Of a DNA stretch of 64,000 nucleotides, positions 52,824 to 61,216 are shown one piece after another. Origin of the DNA: Streptomyces sp. NBC_00306 (GTDB lineage: Bacteria > Actinomycetota > Actinomycetes > Streptomycetales > Streptomycetaceae). Where the stretch lies: the NCBI RefSeq assembly GCF_036169555.1, contig NZ_CP108032.1:372001-436000 (forward strand). The letters run 5' to 3'. How positions within the stretch are numbered: the first letter of the stretch is position 1; every line of letters starts with the position of its first letter. A program made the position numbers and the translations under genes. The notes beneath the pieces were generated by a model, which saw only the letters and a program-made list of their open reading frames with translations, ran no database searches and had not been told where the DNA came from.

Positions 52824-53024
52824 ATGCCGCTCACCTTCCGCAAGAGTTTCAGGATCCTGCCGGGCGTGACGCTGAACATCAACCGCAAGTCCTGGTCGAT
52901 CACCACGGGCGGCAAGAACGGCCCGCGCCACACCCGCAGCAGCACCGGTCGTCGTACGACGTCCATGAACCTGCCGGGCCCCTTCGGGTGGCGCAAGACG
53001 ACCGGAGGCTCCGGCCGGCACTGA
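52824..53024 (+). CDS. DUF4236 family small protein
   Basis: 66-residue basic protein starting MPLTFRKSFRILPGVTLNIN, then SWSITTGGKNGPRHT, the DUF4236 signature. ATG 52824 follows GAGGAGG. Rich in Arg, Lys, Thr and Gly; possibly a DNA- or membrane-associated beta protein. Function unknown. Confidence 0.87.
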   Translation: MPLTFRKSFRILPGVTLNINRKSWSITTGGKNGPRHTRSSTGRRTTSMNLPGPFGWRKTTGGSGRH

Positions 53025-53048
53025 CCGGCAGCACCGGGCCCACGGCCC

Positions 53049-53102
53049 GCGATCGGGGCAGGGTTCCGCACCGGATCCGGTGCGGAACCCTGCCCCGATC
53101 GC
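53049..53102. terminator. 54-bp perfect palindrome, likely bidirectional terminator
   Basis: A completely self-complementary 54-base sequence centred on GGATCC, with arms beginning GCGATCGGGGCAGGGTTCCG. It lies between the convergent DUF4236 and hydrolase genes. As RNA it folds to a stem of about 25 bp in either direction. Confidence 0.9.
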
Positions 53103-53133
53103 TGCGCCCTGCCGTCGCCGCGATCGCTGTGCC

Positions 53134-54033
53134 CTACCGCGTGCCGCCGTGGCGGGCCTGCGGGCGTCCGCCGTTCCAGAAGTCCCGCAGGGCCGCGACG
53201 AGTTCACCGGGCGCCTCCTCGGCGATGTGATGGCCGGACGTGATGGGGGCACCCTCCAGCCCGGCACCCGCCCACTCGTGCCACACGGAGAGCACATCGC
53301 CGTACAGATCGGCCATGTCGTCGCCCGTGGCCCAGAGCACCTGGAGCGGGCAGCGGATGCGCCGGCCCGCGCGCCGGTCCTCCTCGTCGTGGCGCCGGTC
53401 CACGCCCAGGCCCGCGCGGTAGTCCTCGCACATGGCGTGCACCGTGGCCGGGTCGTGGATCGCACGCCGGTAGTCCTCGTAGGCCTCCGCCCCCATCGTC
53501 TGCGGATCGGCCCGGTACCAGGCGTCGGGATCGGCGTTGATGATCCGTTCGGCGGGCTTGTCGGTCTGCCCGAGGAAGAACCAGTGCCACCAGCTCGCCG
53601 CGAAGCGGGCGTCGCAGCGGTTCAGCGCCTCCCCGATCGGGACGGCGTCCAGCACCGTCAGCGAGCGGACCGCCTCGGGGTGGTCCAGCGCGAGGCGAGT
53701 GGCGACGTAGGCCCCACGGTCGTGACCGACGACGGCGAACTGATCGTGACCGAGCGAGCGCATGAGTGTCAGACAGTCACCCGCCATGGCCCGCTTCGCG
53801 TACGGCAGATGCTCCGCGTCCGTGACCGGCTTCGAGGACCCGCCGTAGCCCCGCAGGTCCGGGCAGACGACCGTATGGCCCGCCGCTGTCAGCAGCGGGG
53901 CGACCCGGTGCCATGTGGCGTGCGTCCGCGGATGGCCGTGCAGCAGCAGGACGGCCGGGCCGGCACCGCCGTGGCGCACGCGCAGCCGGGCGCCCTCTCC
54001 CTCGCGGTCCGCCAGTGTGAACCCTTCGAACAC
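53134..54033 (-). CDS. Haloacid dehalogenase-like alpha/beta hydrolase (Asp nucleophile)
   Basis: 299-residue alpha/beta hydrolase. The nucleophile elbow is GHDRGAYV with Asp105 rather than Ser, as in haloacetate/fluoroacetate dehalogenases and epoxide hydrolases. HGHPRTHATW forms the oxyanion region, LDAVP (about D129) can be the acid, and the catalytic His lies in TSGHHIAEE. The WWHWFFLGQ segment recalls the halide pocket of fluoroacetate dehalogenase, but the second carboxylate-binding Arg of that enzyme is Tyr109 here. ATG 54031-54033. Monocistronic. Precise substrate uncertain. Confidence 0.87.
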   Translation of the reverse strand: MFEGFTLADREGEGARLRVRHGGAGPAVLLLHGHPRTHATWHRVAPLLTAAGHTVVCPDLRGYGGSSKPVTDAEHLPYAKRAMAGDCLTLMRSLGHDQFAVVGHDRGAYVATRLALDHPEAVRSLTVLDAVPIGEALNRCDARFAASWWHWFFLGQTDKPAERIINADPDAWYRADPQTMGAEAYEDYRRAIHDPATVHAMCEDYRAGLGVDRRHDEEDRRAGRRIRCPLQVLWATGDDMADLYGDVLSVWHEWAGAGLEGAPITSGHHIAEEAPGELVAALRDFWNGGRPQARHGGTR

Positions 54034-54131
54034 GGTCTACGCCCCTCCGTCGCCGCCGGTGTCCCCGACCGTGTGTCCGGGGCGACGGCGGCCATGCCGA
54101 ACGGGCGGGCCGGTGCCGGGTATGACGGGGC

Positions 54132-54638
54132 TCAGCGCCGTCGGACTACGCCCCGCACGAAAGCGGCCTGGCCCGCGTGCTGAAGGTCGTCGGCGATGAC
54201 GCTGACCAGGCGGACCCCCAGCGTGACCGGCGGGTTCCAGGCCTCGTCCACCACGCGGTCGAACGCCTCGTCGTCGAGCCCCTTGACGTAGGCCAGCGTC
54301 TGCTCGACGACGGCGTCGTGGTACCCGAGCAGCAGGTCGGGAGAGTCCACGCGGACGGCCGCCACCTGCTTGCTGCTGTGGCCGTACCCTGTCGCGCCCG
54401 GGCCGAAGGGCAGCTCGAACCGGTCCGCCCATCCCGTGTGCCACACCTGTTCGAGGCCGGCGGCTTCGGCGACATGGTCGTCCTGAACGCGTGTCAGGTG
54501 CCACACCAGCCAGGCGATGGAATTCGCATCCTGGTCGATCCGTGCGTTGAGCTGCTCGGCGGACAGACCGTCCACCGCTCCGTGCACCGTCTCCTGGATC
54601 CGTCCGAAGGCGTCCACCAGCGCGTCGACACTGTTCAT
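54132..54638 (-). CDS. DinB-like DUF664 protein (possible mycothiol S-transferase)
   Basis: 168-residue four-helix protein. Conserved histidines in WLVWHLTRVQDDHVAEAAG and ADDLQHAGQAAFVRG give the three-His metal site of the DinB/DUF664 group, several of which use mycothiol or bacillithiol. The fold begins DALVDAFGRIQETVHGAVDG. ATG 54636-54638; the frame extends further but without support. It diverges from the sigma factor gene. Confidence 0.88.
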   Translation of the reverse strand: MNSVDALVDAFGRIQETVHGAVDGLSAEQLNARIDQDANSIAWLVWHLTRVQDDHVAEAAGLEQVWHTGWADRFELPFGPGATGYGHSSKQVAAVRVDSPDLLLGYHDAVVEQTLAYVKGLDDEAFDRVVDEAWNPPVTLGVRLVSVIADDLQHAGQAAFVRGVVRRR

Positions 54639-54881
54639 GTCCTGCTCCCCGGCCGCGTCCGCCCCGGCGGGGCCCGCCGGGGACAGCACCAATCTACGTT
54701 TCGGGCCGGGTCGGCGCGAAAGGCCCGGTGCGGGGGCTCTGCCCGCTCGTGACCGCGGGGCCGGGCCGGGCGTGACATGCGGTGGACGCCGAGCGATGTT
54801 GAGATGGATGAGTGGCTCCGCACGTGCGCGACCAGCCGTCACGCGCGCGCAGGGCCCCTGACCCGGCAGCGAGGGATCCTG

Positions 54882-55472
54882 GTGCCTTCCGTCAGTCATG
54901 GACCCGAGATCGGACCTCCGCACAGCGAGGACGACCTGGACAAACTGCTGCTCAGGACCGCGCAGGGCGACGAGGACGCCTTCACGGGTGTGTACGACGC
55001 GGCCAGCGGCCCTGTCCTGGGGCTGGTGCGCCGCATTCTGCGCGACACGGCGCAGTCCGAGGAAGTGGCCCAGGACGTATTGGTCGAGGTGTGGGTCACG
55101 GCGGGTCGCTTCCGGCCCGAGGAGGGCAGCGCAAAGACATGGATCATGACACTCGCCCATCACCGGGCGGTGGACCGGATCCGGTCCGCCGAGGCCAGGA
55201 GCGAGCGCGAGCAGAAGGCCGCGCTGCTGGAGCGGACCCGGCCGTTCGACGAGGTGACCGAGCGTGTCGAGACACAGCTGGAGTGGCAGCAGGTCCGCCG
55301 GTGCGTAGGCCTGCTCACGGACATGCAACGACAGGCGGTGACACTCGCCTACTACCAGGGACTGACCCACAAGGAAGTGGCGGAAGCGCTGTCCCTCCCG
55401 CTGGGCACCGTCAAGACACGTCTCCGCGACGGGCTGATCCGCCTCCGGGACTGCCTCGGGGTGTCGAGATGA
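54882..55472 (+). CDS. sigK: ECF sigma factor, SigK type
   Basis: 196-residue extracytoplasmic-function sigma factor. Region 2 is seen from AFTGVYDAASGPVLGLVRRI to WIMTLAHHRAVDRIR, and region 4 from QRQAVTLAYYQGLTHKEVAE to GTVKTRLRDGLIRLR. The overall pattern is that of SigK, whose anti-sigma is RskA, exactly the next gene. GTG 54882 follows GAGGGA. It is likely membrane-controlled and redox- or stress-responsive. Its location just before the carotenoid genes suggests it may activate them (inference). Confidence 0.92.
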   Translation: MPSVSHGPEIGPPHSEDDLDKLLLRTAQGDEDAFTGVYDAASGPVLGLVRRILRDTAQSEEVAQDVLVEVWVTAGRFRPEEGSAKTWIMTLAHHRAVDRIRSAEARSEREQKAALLERTRPFDEVTERVETQLEWQQVRRCVGLLTDMQRQAVTLAYYQGLTHKEVAEALSLPLGTVKTRLRDGLIRLRDCLGVSR

Positions 55473-56209
55473 CCGGCGCTGATCTGCACATGGCTTCCGG
55501 TGCCTACGTCGTGCACGCGCTTTCCCCCGACGAGCGCAGGGCTTTCGAGGCCCATGTGGCGGCCTGCGAGGCGTGCCGGGAGGAGGTCGCCGAACTGAAG
55601 GCGACGGCGGCACGCCTCGGGTCGGCGCTGGCCGTCACCCCTCCGGCCGAGATGCTTGAGCGGGTCATGCGCCGGGTGGCAGGCACCCGTCAGGAGGGCC
55701 TGCTCCCCCCGGTCTTGCGCGTCAGGCGGACCGTGCAGGTGTCCCGGCTCGTTCTCGCGGCGTGCCTGGCACTCGCTGTGGCAGGCGGCGGGATCGCCCT
55801 GTGGCAGTACCAGGAGGCCGAGGACGCCAGGGCGTCGGTCAGCCGGACCGAGCAGCGGGAAGCGGGCGTGGCGGATGTGCTCGCGGCACCCGACGTCAGA
55901 CTCCAGACGCGGGAATGGGACGACGGGTCCACGGGAACGGTCGCGTACGCACCCAGCAAGGACCGCGCGGCTCTGATCGTGGCGGGTCTGTCCGAGCTGC
56001 CCGCCAGCAAGGTGTACGAGGCATGGTTCGCCGGTACGGGAGCCACGAGGTCGGCCGGGCTGATCGGCGGTACCGAGGGGCAGCAACTGGTGCTGCTCGA
56101 CGGGCCGGTGGCCGGGGCGACGGCCGTGGCGATCACCGTCGAGCCGGCCGGCGGCTCTCCGCAGCCCACTTCCGCGCCTCTCGGAGTCATCAAGGTGCCG
56201 ACAGCCTGA
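55469..56209 (+). CDS. rskA: RskA-type anti-sigma factor
   Basis: 246-residue single-span membrane protein. The cytoplasmic zinc-binding motif H29-x3-C33-x2-C36 (AHVAACEAC) lies in the SigK-binding domain. The membrane span is about residues 93-112, and the external domain contains VYEAWFAGTGATRSAGLIGG and ends VEPAGGSPQPTSAPLGVIKV, typical of RskA. It holds the sigma factor inactive at the membrane until regulated proteolysis. ATG overlaps the sigK stop (ATGA). Confidence 0.92.
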   Translation: MTGADLHMASGAYVVHALSPDERRAFEAHVAACEACREEVAELKATAARLGSALAVTPPAEMLERVMRRVAGTRQEGLLPPVLRVRRTVQVSRLVLAACLALAVAGGGIALWQYQEAEDARASVSRTEQREAGVADVLAAPDVRLQTREWDDGSTGTVAYAPSKDRAALIVAGLSELPASKVYEAWFAGTGATRSAGLIGGTEGQQLVLLDGPVAGATAVAITVEPAGGSPQPTSAPLGVIKVPTA

Positions 56210-56495
56210 TAGGCGGTCCACATGTTCGGGCGGCTGTCCGGAGCCGCTCGGGCACGGACGTCCAAGGCTCGTGCTCAGGCGACTGACCGCGCCAGTCGCC
56301 GCCCATGGAGTAGCCCGCACCCGAACGGGTGCATCCAAGAACACCTCCGCGCGGGAATCCCTCTCAAGCGGAGAGGGCGGCATGCGGGGTGTCGTGCGGA
56401 ATTCGGCGCCACGGTTGCTCTGATGGTCCCGTTGGCCGACACCGCGGGCGGTCGTGCGGGGAGTCGTGCAGGGAGACGTCAGCGAAGGAGCCGGC
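56210..56495. promoter_or_regulatory. Gap between rskA and crtY
   Basis: 286 bases without a gene. It contains a dyad GCACCCGAACGGGTGC (56317-56332) with AA as centre, a candidate operator or terminator, and should hold the crtY promoter. No sigma-factor consensus was assigned. Confidence 0.45.
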
Positions 56496-57782
56496 TTGAG
56501 CGTGCGGGAGACGGATGCCGATGTCGTGATCATCGGTGGTGGCGCCTCGGGCCTGTCGCTGGCCCATGCCCTCGCGACCTCGGACGATACGGGTCGCCAC
56601 ACCGGCGGCTCGGACCGGTTGTCCGTCGCGCTCGTCGAGGCACCCGAGGGCCCGTCGCGCCCCGCGGAGCGGACGTGGTGCTTCTGGGAGGAGGCGGCCG
56701 GTGAATTCGACGCCGCGGTGACCGCGTCGTGGCGCCGGATCCGCGTGCACGGATCCGACGGGCAGGTGTTCGGCGGCGACCTCGGGCCCCTGCGCTACAA
56801 GATGATCCGGTCCGCCGGCTTCGAACGTCTCGTGCACACACGGCTCTCCGAACTGGATCACGTCCGCCTCCTGCGGGCCACCGCACACGAGGTGCGTGCC
56901 ACTGCGGACGGCACCGAGGTGCGGTGCACCACCGCCGACGGACTGCCGGCGCGCGTGCGGGGCCGCATCGTCTACGACTCCCGGCCTCTTCCCTCGCTGC
57001 CGCCGGCACGCACCACCCTGCTCCAGCATTTCCGCGGCTGGTTCGTGCGGACCCGGCAGCCGGTGTTCGACCCCGAGGTCGCCGACCTGATGGACTTCCG
57101 CGTGCCCCAGCCACCCCATGGGCTCGCGTTCGGCTATGTGCTGCCGCTCGGACCCCGCGACGCCCTGGTGGAGTACACCCGGTTCTCGCGCGCCCCGCTG
57201 TCGCGGGAGTCGTACGACCGGGCTCTGCGGCACTACACGGCCGACGTGCTCGAGCTCGGCGAGTTGGAGATCAGGGACGCCGAACAAGGGGTGATTCCGA
57301 TGACCGACGCCCACTTCCCCCGACGGGCCGGGGCCGGTGTCTTCCGTATCGGAGCCGCCTCCGGCGCCACCCGGCCGGCGACCGGTTACACCTTCTCCGC
57401 CGCGCGACGGCAGACACGGGGCATCGCGGCCGCGCTGCGCGCGGGACGGGGAGACGCCGTGCCCGCACCGTGGTCCCGCAGGGCGATGGCCATGGACGCG
57501 GTGATGCTCCGAGCCCTCGACACCGGCCGTGTGGAGGGACCGCAGTTCTTCTCCACGCTCTTTCGCCGCACACCACCGGAACGGCTGCTGCGCTTCCTCG
57601 ACGGCCGTACCGGCCTCTTCGAGGATCTCCGGATCGGCTTCGCCGTACCCATGTGGCCCATGCTGCGCACCGCACTGGAGCTGCCGTTCCTCCCCCGCCG
57701 GCCCGCCGGCGCCTCCCGGACGGCCGTCGCTCAGGCACCGGTCACCGGCGTGCTTCTCCCCCATGACCCTCCTCCCCCGTGA
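56496..57782 (+). CDS. crtY: Lycopene cyclase
   Basis: 428-residue flavoprotein that cyclises lycopene to beta-carotene. The N-terminal dinucleotide motif is VVIIGGGASGLSLAHAL; RTWCFWEE and ATGYTFSAARRQTRGIAAAL are typical of CrtY. Start uncertain: TTG 56496 is five bases after GAAGGAG, GTG 56502 is eleven bases after; the frame is open to 56454. It begins the crtY-crtT-crtU operon, with 12 bases before crtT. Confidence 0.92.
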   Translation: MSVRETDADVVIIGGGASGLSLAHALATSDDTGRHTGGSDRLSVALVEAPEGPSRPAERTWCFWEEAAGEFDAAVTASWRRIRVHGSDGQVFGGDLGPLRYKMIRSAGFERLVHTRLSELDHVRLLRATAHEVRATADGTEVRCTTADGLPARVRGRIVYDSRPLPSLPPARTTLLQHFRGWFVRTRQPVFDPEVADLMDFRVPQPPHGLAFGYVLPLGPRDALVEYTRFSRAPLSRESYDRALRHYTADVLELGELEIRDAEQGVIPMTDAHFPRRAGAGVFRIGAASGATRPATGYTFSAARRQTRGIAAALRAGRGDAVPAPWSRRAMAMDAVMLRALDTGRVEGPQFFSTLFRRTPPERLLRFLDGRTGLFEDLRIGFAVPMWPMLRTALELPFLPRRPAGASRTAVAQAPVTGVLLPHDPPPP

Positions 57783-57794
57783 AATGAGCAGCTG

Positions 57795-58529
57795 ATGACC
57801 CTTCTGCGGGACCGGGATCTCACCCGGGCCTTCGACCATGCCGCGGCCGGCTACGACCGCCTCGTCTCGATGAACCCGGGCTACCACGCCGACCTCAGGC
57901 GCTCCGCACGCCGCCTGCGCCTGCCCGACCGCGGCGAGGGCCTGCGGGTGCTCGACATCGGCTGCGGCACCGGCGCGTCGACCGCGGCGCTCCTTCGGGT
58001 GGCGCCGGGGGCCGAGATCACGGCCGTCGACGCCTCCGCGGGGATGCTGGAACGAGCGGCCGCGAAGTCGTGGGCCGGGCACGTGCGATGGGTGCACGCA
58101 CCGGTGGAAGAGGTCGCGCGTGCGGGAGTCCAGGGGCCGTTCGACGCCGTCTTCGCGGCCTACCTCTTCCGCAACGTGGCGCGCCCGGACGCCGTACTGG
58201 ACAGGGTGCACGCCCTGCTGAGGCCGGGCGGACGGCTGGCGGTGCACGAATACAGCCTCAGCGGCTCCCCGGTGCACCACGCCCTGTGGTCGGCGGTGTG
58301 CCGCGGCGTCATCGTTCCCGCGGGCACCCTCATGGGCGACCGCGATCTCTACCGCTACCTGTGGCGGAGCGTGCTCGCCTTCGACCGGGCACCGGAGTTC
58401 GTCGACCGGCTGGTCCGCGGGGGCTTCCACGAGGCGCGGGCCCTCCCGATGCCGGGCTGGCAGACCGGGATCCTCCAGACGTTCCTCGCCCGGCGGGGCG
58501 CACCGGGTGAGCGGCGGTCCACGTCGTGA
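57795..58529 (+). CDS. crtT: SAM-dependent methyltransferase of the carotenoid cluster
   Basis: 244-residue class I methyltransferase with SAM motif I VLDIGCGTGASTAALL, motif II AVDASAGMLERA and post-motif YLFRNVARPDAVLDRV, resembling UbiE-type enzymes. Its place between crtY and crtU equals that of crtT in S. coelicolor and S. griseus clusters. The in vivo substrate of CrtT is not established from sequence; a carotenoid or quinone-like acceptor is possible. Its stop overlaps the crtU start (GTGA). Confidence 0.88.
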   Translation: MTLLRDRDLTRAFDHAAAGYDRLVSMNPGYHADLRRSARRLRLPDRGEGLRVLDIGCGTGASTAALLRVAPGAEITAVDASAGMLERAAAKSWAGHVRWVHAPVEEVARAGVQGPFDAVFAAYLFRNVARPDAVLDRVHALLRPGGRLAVHEYSLSGSPVHHALWSAVCRGVIVPAGTLMGDRDLYRYLWRSVLAFDRAPEFVDRLVRGGFHEARALPMPGWQTGILQTFLARRGAPGERRSTS

Positions 58530-60079
58530 GCGCGGCGGACGTCCGTCCCGCCCGCCGGGGCAGGGACCGCAGGGCGCACATCCTCATGCCCGCCCGGGGC
58601 CGGGAGCGATGCGCGGGGGACGCGCCACGCACGGCGGTGGTCGGGGGTGGCATCGCGGGCCTCGCGGCCGCGACCGCTCTCGCCGAGCGCGGGGTGCGGG
58701 TGACCCTGTTCGAGCGGGAGGCCGTTCTGGGCGGACGGCTCGCGGGGTGGCCGGTGGAACTGGCCGACGGGTCCACGGCGACGATGAGCCGCGGCTTCCA
58801 TGCCTTCTTCCGTCAGTACTACAACCTGCGCGGACTGTTGCGGCGTGCGGACCCCGGGCTCTCGGAACTCACGCCCCTGCCGGACTATCCGCTGCGCCAC
58901 CGCAGCGGGACCACCGACAGCTTCGCGCGGGTGCCCCGCACCCCGCCGTGGAGCGCACTGGGTTTCGTCGCCCTGAGTCCGACCTTCGGCTGGCGGGATC
59001 TGGCCGGCATGGACCCGGTCGCGGCCCTGCCCCTGCTGGATGTGCGGGTTCCGGAGGTCTATGAGCGCTACGACGACGTCAGCGCATCGGACTTCCTCGG
59101 CTCCATCCGGTTCCCCGAGGCCGCGCGCCATCTGGCGTTCGAGGTCTTCTCACGGAGTTTCTTCGCCGATCCCCGCGAACTCTCCGCGGCGGAGCTGCTG
59201 GTGATGTTCCACATCTACTTCCTCGGATCCGCGGAGGGGTTGCTCTTCGACGTCCCCCGGGAACCGTTCCCGCAGGCGCTGTGGAACCCCCTGGAGCGCT
59301 ATCTGCGGAGTCTCGGGGCCGAGGTCCGGACGGGCACGGCCGTGACGTCGCTGCGACCGGACACCGGTGACACCTTCCTCCTCGACACCGACGGGCCCGT
59401 CGAACGGTACGACGCCGTCGTCCTCGCGCTGGACGTGCGCGGTCTGCGGACGGTCGTCTCCGACTCGCCGCACCTGGGCGACGCCGTCTGGCGCGAGAAC
59501 GTCGAACGGCTGCGCTGTGCCCCGCCGTTCGTGGTCTCGCGCCTCTGGCTCGACCGGCCCGTCGCCGCGGACCGTCCGGGGTTCCTGGGCACCAGCGGCT
59601 TCGGCGGGCTCGACAACGTGAGTGTGCTCGACCGCTGGGAGGGGGAAGCCGCCCGCTGGGCCGGGCGCACCGGCGGCAGCGTGGTGGAGTTGCACGGATA
59701 TGCCGTCGACGAGGGGACGGACCGGCTGCGGATGCAGGAGCGGTTGGTCGGCCAGCTGCACGAGGTCTACCCGGAGACGCGCGAGGCCGAGGTCGTCGAC
59801 GCCCGCCACGAGTGGCGCGCGGACTGCCCGATGTTCCCGGTCGGGGGGTATCTCACGCGCCCGGCCGTCCGTACGCCCCATCCCTCCCTGGTGATGGCGG
59901 GAGACATCGTGCGTACGGATCTGCCGGTGGCTCTCATGGAACGGGCCGCCACCACCGGCTTCCTCGCGGCCAACGCCCTGTTGGAGCGGTGGGGTGTACG
60001 GGGGCATCCGCTGTGGACGGTGCCGCGCGAAGGCCGGTCCCGGACATTGCGCACGCTGGCGTCCCTGAGCCGTTCCTGA
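58526..60079 (+). CDS. crtU: Beta-carotene desaturase/methyltransferase (isorenieratene synthase)
   Basis: 517-residue FAD-dependent enzyme. The N-terminal AVVGGGIAGLAAATALAERG is preceded by a basic lead of about 35 residues. The conserved segment MSRGFHAFFRQYYNLRGLLR and a C-terminal MAGDIVRTDLPVALMERA are CrtU features. It converts the beta rings of beta-carotene to aromatic phi rings, giving isorenieratene. GTG start coupled to crtT. With crtE, crtB, crtI and crtY the whole route from prenyl diphosphates to isorenieratene is encoded here. Confidence 0.92.
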   Translation: MSAADVRPARRGRDRRAHILMPARGRERCAGDAPRTAVVGGGIAGLAAATALAERGVRVTLFEREAVLGGRLAGWPVELADGSTATMSRGFHAFFRQYYNLRGLLRRADPGLSELTPLPDYPLRHRSGTTDSFARVPRTPPWSALGFVALSPTFGWRDLAGMDPVAALPLLDVRVPEVYERYDDVSASDFLGSIRFPEAARHLAFEVFSRSFFADPRELSAAELLVMFHIYFLGSAEGLLFDVPREPFPQALWNPLERYLRSLGAEVRTGTAVTSLRPDTGDTFLLDTDGPVERYDAVVLALDVRGLRTVVSDSPHLGDAVWRENVERLRCAPPFVVSRLWLDRPVAADRPGFLGTSGFGGLDNVSVLDRWEGEAARWAGRTGGSVVELHGYAVDEGTDRLRMQERLVGQLHEVYPETREAEVVDARHEWRADCPMFPVGGYLTRPAVRTPHPSLVMAGDIVRTDLPVALMERAATTGFLAANALLERWGVRGHPLWTVPREGRSRTLRTLASLSRS

Positions 60080-60132
60080 GCCGTTCGCCTTCGGGGGGCG
60101 ACGCCGTCTCCCGTCGTCCGCTCCGAGCCGTA

Positions 60133-60166
60133 CTCCTGACCGCCGCGAGCCACCGGCGGCCAGGAG
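60133..60166. terminator. Hairpin between the convergent crt operons
   Basis: 13-bp inverted repeat with one mismatch, CTCCTGACCGCCG / CGGCGGCCAGGAG, 8-base loop. It lies between the crtU stop and the stop of the minus-strand Rieske gene. Confidence 0.7.
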
Positions 60167-60190
60167 CCCGTGGGGCCCTGCCTCGCAGGG

Positions 60191-61216
60191 TCAGCCGGGG
60201 AAGCGGCCGGAGCTGCGCAACTGCCGACGCCGCTCCGCGTAGGCGAGATCGTCACGCCACAACCGCCCGGCGGCCCAGCGCATCAGTGGCCGCAGTGCGG
60301 GAGCGGCGGCGCGTGCTCCGACGAATCCGGGACGGTCCGAGATGGCGACGACGGCCTCGACCACGGCGGTCCGGGGTACGCCGCGGTCGTCGGTCCCCAG
60401 CGGGGTTGCGTGCGTCTCGACGACGGACCCGACTCCCTCGCCGTCGGTGATGTGCATGACGACGGTCCGGGGCTCGGGCGCGGTGAACGCGGCCCGCACC
60501 GGCACCACCAGGCGTCCGGCCACCTTGAAGGAGACATCGACGACGAAGGCATCGTCCGTGTCCGCCCCGTCACCCCCCTCCGGCCCCTCCGGGACACTCA
60601 CCACCGTCAGATCGACGAACGAGTACGGGTGGAACCACGAGCCGTGCCAGGGGTCGAGCCTGTTGGCGACGACGTCCTCGGGCTCGCAGCGCCCCACCGC
60701 GGTGAACACCGCGTCCAGCGCGCCCCGTTCCGGCCGCCGCGGCACGACGGGCCGGTCCAGCGGCGTCTCCCCGCCGAGCGCGTCGAGGCGGACCCAGGCC
60801 AGCACTCCGTCGTCGTACGCCGGAAACGGCTCCCAGCCGGCGAACGGGCCGCCGTCCAGGGACAGACCGTGCCAGTGGCAGACCACCGTGCCGCAGACGA
60901 CCCGGCTGTCGCGCAGCGGAGCCCCGAGGTGCGGGCAGGCACCCGGGCCCGCCCGGAGTTCGCCGGTCCCGGAGCGCCACGCGACGATCTCCACGCCGCC
61001 CACGGTCCGTCCGAACGGCCGGGGGCCGGAGCCGATGTCGCGCGAAGCACCGATGACGTACCAGTTGCCGGAGGGCCGGGCCGCGGCGCGTTTGAGCGCG
61101 CCCGCGATCAGCGCGGGGCGGGCCGCCTGCCAGGTCGGCTGCTGCTTCTCCCACGAGACGCGGGGGCGCATCGTCAGGGGAAGGCACCGGCGCCACCGGC
61201 CTGTGCGGTCCTTCAT
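60191..61216 (-). CDS. Rieske oxygenase-like protein of the carotenoid operon (DUF5914)
   Basis: 341-residue protein. The Rieske [2Fe-2S] ligands are C94-P-H96 and C113-x2-H116 (CPHLG, CHWHG). Downstream the segment [14 protein letters not shown] gives D188-x2-H191-x4-H196, fitting the mononuclear iron pattern of Rieske oxygenases, so it is likely an oxygenase and not only an electron carrier. ATG 61214-61216 overlaps the crtB stop (ATGA), so it is made together with the carotenoid enzymes. It occupies the place where other Streptomyces clusters carry crtV. Likely acts on a carotenoid (inference). Confidence 0.85.
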   Translation of the reverse strand: MKDRTGRWRRCLPLTMRPRVSWEKQQPTWQAARPALIAGALKRAAARPSGNWYVIGASRDIGSGPRPFGRTVGGVEIVAWRSGTGELRAGPGACPHLGAPLRDSRVVCGTVVCHWHGLSLDGGPFAGWEPFPAYDDGVLAWVRLDALGGETPLDRPVVPRRPERGALDAVFTAVGRCEPEDVVANRLDPWHGSWFHPYSFVDLTVVSVPEGPEGGDGADTDDAFVVDVSFKVAGRLVVPVRAAFTAPEPRTVVMHITDGEGVGSVVETHATPLGTDDRGVPRTAVVEAVVAISDRPGFVGARAAAPALRPLMRWAAGRLWRDDLAYAERRRQLRSSGRFPG

